Part shown: piece by piece, positions 5,349 through 8,285 of the stretch
Position numbering within the stretch: position 1 is the first letter of the stretch
Layout of the letters: each line of letters starts with the position of its first letter
Origin: an uncultured Acetobacteraceae bacterium
GTDB lineage: Bacteria; Pseudomonadota; Alphaproteobacteria; Acetobacterales; Acetobacteraceae
Reading direction: 5' to 3'
NCBI GenBank assembly: GCA_937930165.1
Contig: CALGVL010000133.1
Coordinates: 1-8,285 of the forward strand
DNA: 8,285 bases
Position numbers and translations under genes: made by a program
The notes under the pieces: generated by a model
Database searches by the model: none
Told to the model about the DNA's origin: nothing
The model's input: only the letters and a program-made list of their open reading frames with translations

Positions 5349-7505
5349 ATGCAGCAGCCAGCCAGCGCCCGAGCCGATGGCCGGGCGGTGCCGGACCGCA
5401 TCCCGCTCGCGCGTATCGTCAGCCCACGCTCCGTCGCCGTCATCGGTGCCTCCGAGGACGCCGGCAAATTCGGCGGGCGGGTCATCCATTACCTGATCCG
5501 GCACGGCTATCCGGGCCGGCTGCTGCCGATCAACCCGAACCGTGCCGCGATCCGCGGCCTGCCGGCCTTTCCTTCTGTCAGCGCGGCGCCGGGGCCGGTG
5601 GATGTGGCGATCCTCGCCGTGCCGGCTGCGCAGCTTTTGCGGCAGATCGAGGACTGCGCTGCCGCCGGGGTCGGCGCCTGCATCGTCATCACCGGCAAGC
5701 TGGCCGATGCGGGGCCGGAAGGCGCGGCGCTGCAGGACCGCGTGACCCAGGCGGCGCGGGCGGCGGGGATGCGGCTGGTCGGGCCGAATTGCCTCGGCAT
5801 CTTCAACATGACGGATTCCGCCATGCTCTCCTCCTCCCTGGCGCTGGAGGTGGAGCGCGTTCGGGCAGGCGGCATCGGCATGGTCAGCCAGAGCGGCGCG
5901 CTGATGGGCACGCTGGTCTCGCTCGGCCATGGCTATGGCCTGGGGTTCAGCCGCTGCATCTCGGTCGGCAACCAGGCGGATCTGGAGCTTTGCGACTTCC
6001 TCGAATTCCTCATCGAGGATGCGGCGACCAGGGTCATCACCCTCTATATCGAGGGGCTGAGGCAGCCGCAGCGCCTGCCGCCGCTGCTGCACCGGGCGCG
6101 GGCGGCGGGCAAGCCGGTGCTCTGCGTGAAGGCCGGCCGGTCGGAGGCCGGGGTGCAGGCGGCGCGCAGCCACACCGCCAGCCTCGCCGGCAGCTTCGCT
6201 GCTTTCGAGGCGATCTGCCGCGATGCCGGTGCGGTGCTGCTGGAGGATCCCGCGGCGATGGTCCTCGCCGCCGATGCGCTGGACCGGCTGCCGCGCCTGC
6301 CGCGCGCCGGGATGGGGCTGGCGATCATCGCCTCCTCCGGCGGCAGCACCGTGACCTGCGCCGACCAATTACCCGGGGCAGGGCTGCGCCTGGGCGAGAT
6401 GTCCGAGGCAACGCGCGCGGTGCTGCGGCGCTGGATGCCGGAGAGCCATGTGCATCTGCCGCTCGATACCGGCTCCTTCCACGACAACACCAGCATCCCC
6501 GCGCTGGAGGACTGCATCCGCGCCTTCATGGCGGATCCCGATATCGGCGCCGTCGTCTTTCCGATGACGACCCAGCCCGCCATGGCCGCGCGCGCCGCGC
6601 TACTGCCGCCGCTCAGCAGGGAGGGAGGGCGGCCGCTGCTCTATGTGATGACGGCGGGAGAGGTGGGGGATGCGGCACGCCAGCGGATGCGGGAGGCGAA
6701 TTTCCCCTTCTATGATCGCGTCTCCGATGCACTGGCGGTGCTGCGGGCGCTGGAGGCGGAGGCGATCGGCCGCGCCCGTGCCGATCTGCCCGCGCCGGAG
6801 CGGCCGCAGGGCGCCGGGCCGGTGCCGCCCGGCTTGCCGGAAGGCCCGTTGACCGAGGCGGAGGCCAAGCGCCTCGCCGCCGCCTATGGCATCCCCGTGA
6901 CGCGCGAGCGCCTCGCGCGGAGCGCGGAGGAGGCAGCCCAGGCGGCGCGGGAGATCGGTTTCCCCGTGGCGCTGAAAGGCGTCAGCCGCGCGGTGGTGCA
7001 CAAGAGCGATCTCGGCCTGGTCCGGCTGGACCTGGGCGATGCCGAGGCCGTCCGCACCACCTTCGCTGATGTCACGGCGAGGCTGGAGCAGGCCGTGCCG
7101 GGCAGCATGGAAGGCGCGCTGGTGCAGGAAATGGCATGCGGCGAGGCGGAGTTGATCCTCGGCGCGCGGCATGATCCGGATTTCGGGCCGATGGTGCTGG
7201 TTGGCCTCGGCGGCCTGTTGGTCGAGATATTGCAGGACGTGCAGATCGCCCCGGCGCCGCTGCGGCCGGAGGACGCGCTGGCGATGCTGCGCCGCCTGAA
7301 GCTGTGGCCGGTGCTGGCAGGGGTGCGCGGGCGACCGCCGCTGGATGTGACGGCAGCGGCGGATGCGCTGGTGCGATTGTCCTGGCTCGCTGCCGATCTC
7401 GGCGGGCGGCTGGCGGAGATGGATCTCAACCCGATCCTGCTGCGTGCCGCCGGCGGCGGTGCGGTGGCGGTCGATGCGCGCGCCACGCTGCGCGCATCCC
7501 CATAG
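5349..7505 (+). CDS. ADP-forming acyl-CoA synthetase, fused alpha-beta (acetate-CoA ligase-like)
   Basis: This is a cytosolic NDP-forming acyl-CoA synthetase of 718 residues, the usual size of the fused family. It links a carboxylic acid to CoA with ATP giving ADP and phosphate, through acyl-phosphate and phosphohistidine intermediates. The CoA-binding Rossmann domain is at about 20-150 (SVAVIGASEDAGKFGG at 28-43, GPNCLG at 145-150). Succinyl-CoA-ligase-like domains follow: GMVSQSGALMG at 177-187, SVGNQADLELCDFLEFL at 205-221, and the phosphorylated His275 in AARSHTASLAGS. A C-terminal ATP-grasp domain spans about 500-710 (KGVSRAVVHKSDLGLV, LILGARHDPDFGPMVLVGLGG, AEMDLNPILL). Two departures from the usual pattern stand out: HKSDLGL in place of HKSDxGG, and HLPLDTGSF (369-377) where many relatives have an NPxD motif. 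The substrate cannot be read. The Bug receptor that follows after 14 bases suggests an imported organic acid. The gene is divergent from the sugar-acid operon. Confidence 0.9.
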   Translation: MQQPASARADGRAVPDRIPLARIVSPRSVAVIGASEDAGKFGGRVIHYLIRHGYPGRLLPINPNRAAIRGLPAFPSVSAAPGPVDVAILAVPAAQLLRQIEDCAAAGVGACIVITGKLADAGPEGAALQDRVTQAARAAGMRLVGPNCLGIFNMTDSAMLSSSLALEVERVRAGGIGMVSQSGALMGTLVSLGHGYGLGFSRCISVGNQADLELCDFLEFLIEDAATRVITLYIEGLRQPQRLPPLLHRARAAGKPVLCVKAGRSEAGVQAARSHTASLAGSFAAFEAICRDAGAVLLEDPAAMVLAADALDRLPRLPRAGMGLAIIASSGGSTVTCADQLPGAGLRLGEMSEATRAVLRRWMPESHVHLPLDTGSFHDNTSIPALEDCIRAFMADPDIGAVVFPMTTQPAMAARAALLPPLSREGGRPLLYVMTAGEVGDAARQRMREANFPFYDRVSDALAVLRALEAEAIGRARADLPAPERPQGAGPVPPGLPEGPLTEAEAKRLAAAYGIPVTRERLARSAEEAAQAAREIGFPVALKGVSRAVVHKSDLGLVRLDLGDAEAVRTTFADVTARLEQAVPGSMEGALVQEMACGEAELILGARHDPDFGPMVLVGLGGLLVEILQDVQIAPAPLRPEDALAMLRRLKLWPVLAGVRGRPPLDVTAAADALVRLSWLAADLGGRLAEMDLNPILLRAAGGGAVAVDARATLRASP

Positions 7506-7510
7506 GGAGG
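7505..7510 (+). promoter_or_regulatory. Ribosome binding site of the Bug receptor gene, overlapping the upstream stop
   Basis: GGGAGG starts on the last base of the upstream TAG stop and sits 9 bases before ATG 7520. It is too far from ATG 7529, and only 2 bases from the out-of-frame ATG 7513, so it selects 7520 as the start. The tight arrangement implies co-transcription with the acyl-CoA synthetase gene. Confidence 0.7.
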
Positions 7511-7519
7511 AGATGCCGG

Positions 7520-8285
7520 ATGCCTGGTATGCCGCTTTCCCGCCGCAGCCTCGCTGCGCTCGGGGCCTCGCTCGCCATGCCGGTGATCGCGCGGGCGCAA
7601 TCCGCCTATCCGGACCGGCCGGTCACGCTGGTCGTGCCCTATCCGCCGGGCGGCAGCTCGGACAACACCGCCCGGCCGATCGCGCCGAAGCTGGGCGACG
7701 TGCTGGGCCAGCCGGTGGTCATCGAGAACCGCGGCGGCGCGGGCGGTTCCATCGGCGCCGCGCTGGTCGCGCAGGCGAAGCCGGATGGCTACACCCTGCT
7801 GCTCTTCCCGACGGCGGTGCTGACCATCAGCCCGCACATCATGCAACTGCCCTATGATGTGGAGCGCGCCTTCACGCCGGTGGCGATGCTGACGGTCTCG
7901 GACGGCGTGGTTGCGATGAACCCGAAGGTGCCGGTACGCAACATCCGTGATTTCGTCGCCTATGCGAAGGAGCGTCCGGGGCAGATCCGCTTCGGCTCCG
8001 CCGGCAACGGCACCATCACCCAGATGACCGGGGAGATCTTCGCCCATGCCGCCGGCATCAGGATGGAGCACGTGCCCTATCGCGGTTCCGCCCCGGCGCT
8101 GACGGCATTGCTGGCAGGCGATGTGGAACTGCAATTCGATCCCATCGCCATCCCTGCGATCAAGGACGGGCGGCTGATCGGCCTGGCCACCACCGGCGAG
8201 ACGCGCAGCCCGGAACTGCCCGATCTGCCGACGCTGCGCGAACTCGGCCTGTTCGGAGAGGGCGGCATCTCCTTCTTCGGCTTGG
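7520..8285 (+). CDS. Bug/TctC-family periplasmic solute-binding receptor (3' end cut off by the window)
   Basis: About 255 residues are present of a family usually 310-330 long, so roughly the last 60-70 are beyond the window. The N-terminus MPGMPLSRRSLAALGASLAM is an export signal with a twin-arginine-like SRRSLAAL core and a probable cleavage site ARA|QS after residue 26. This means a periplasmic location, possibly via Tat. The mature part shows the tripartite tricarboxylate receptor pattern: YPDRPVTLVVPYPPGGSSDN (substrate-loop region), GQPVVIENRGGAGGSIGA, KPDGYTLLL, then RFGSAGNGTITQM and VPYRGSAPALTALLAGDVEL. These receptors bind small carboxylates (citrate-, glutamate-, aromatic-acid-like) through two water-bridged loops and may deliver them to a TctAB membrane pair. 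No TctA or TctB gene is visible here; orphan receptors are common in Burkholderiales and Acetobacteraceae. The ligand is unknown, but pairing with an acyl-CoA synthetase fits an acid that is activated with CoA after uptake. Confidence 0.93.
   Translation, partial: MPGMPLSRRSLAALGASLAMPVIARAQSAYPDRPVTLVVPYPPGGSSDNTARPIAPKLGDVLGQPVVIENRGGAGGSIGAALVAQAKPDGYTLLLFPTAVLTISPHIMQLPYDVERAFTPVAMLTVSDGVVAMNPKVPVRNIRDFVAYAKERPGQIRFGSAGNGTITQMTGEIFAHAAGIRMEHVPYRGSAPALTALLAGDVELQFDPIAIPAIKDGRLIGLATTGETRSPELPDLPTLRELGLFGEGGISFFGL

Noticed and set aside
5268..6368. A 366-codon minus-strand open frame antisense to the acyl-CoA synthetase
   Set aside because: It is Arg/Asp/His-rich low-complexity translation without motifs, shadowing a clearly coding gene.
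6884..8134. A 416-codon minus-strand open frame over the acyl-CoA synthetase and Bug genes
   Set aside because: It crosses two well-supported plus-strand genes and their intergenic ribosome binding site, and its translation is Arg/Ser/Ala-rich without a domain. It is a GC artefact.

Overview
The window is about 8.3 kb of very GC-rich DNA with strong G/C preference at third codon positions. It carries a Bug/TctC-type periplasmic receptor and a sugar-acid catabolic cluster. This mix is typical of Acetobacteraceae (Roseomonas-like Alphaproteobacteria) or of Burkholderiales. I favour the former, but that is an inference from gene style and not from a marker gene. I see no rRNA, tRNA, CRISPR, transposase or phage gene.

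The left two-thirds (about 71-4949) is one minus-strand operon, transcribed from right to left. Its order is an IlvD/EDD-family sugar-acid dehydratase, a DHRS6-like short-chain dehydrogenase, a fumarylacetoacetate-hydrolase (FAH) family enzyme and a major facilitator transporter of the HcaT/MFS_1-like type. The three enzymes fit consecutive steps of a non-phosphorylative, aldolase-free route: aldonate -> 2-keto-3-deoxyaldonate -> 2,4-diketo-3-deoxyaldonate -> pyruvate plus glycolate (from a pentonate) or lactate (from a 6-deoxyhexonate such as L-fuconate or L-rhamnonate). No sugar dehydrogenase or lactonase is present, so the acid may be imported directly, possibly by the MFS protein. The FAH reading frame runs about 60 residues past the usual family end, through a perfect hairpin, and stops in a TGATG overlap with the transporter start. 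This looks like loss of the original stop codon.

The middle (4950-5348) is a divergent intergenic region. It contains an AT-rich 19-bp near-palindrome (5068-5086) that looks like an operator, an unrecognised 40-codon ORF with a plausible ribosome binding site (5104-5226), and a strong GC hairpin just after it (5235-5260). No regulator gene lies in the window.

The right third (5349-8285) is plus strand: a fused alpha-beta ADP-forming acyl-CoA synthetase, followed after 14 bases by a Bug-family solute receptor with a twin-arginine-like signal peptide, cut off by the window end. This pair probably handles uptake and CoA activation of an organic acid. Whether it is functionally tied to the divergent sugar-acid operon cannot be told from sequence alone. 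The first 70 bases are the edge of another gene whose strand is ambiguous.
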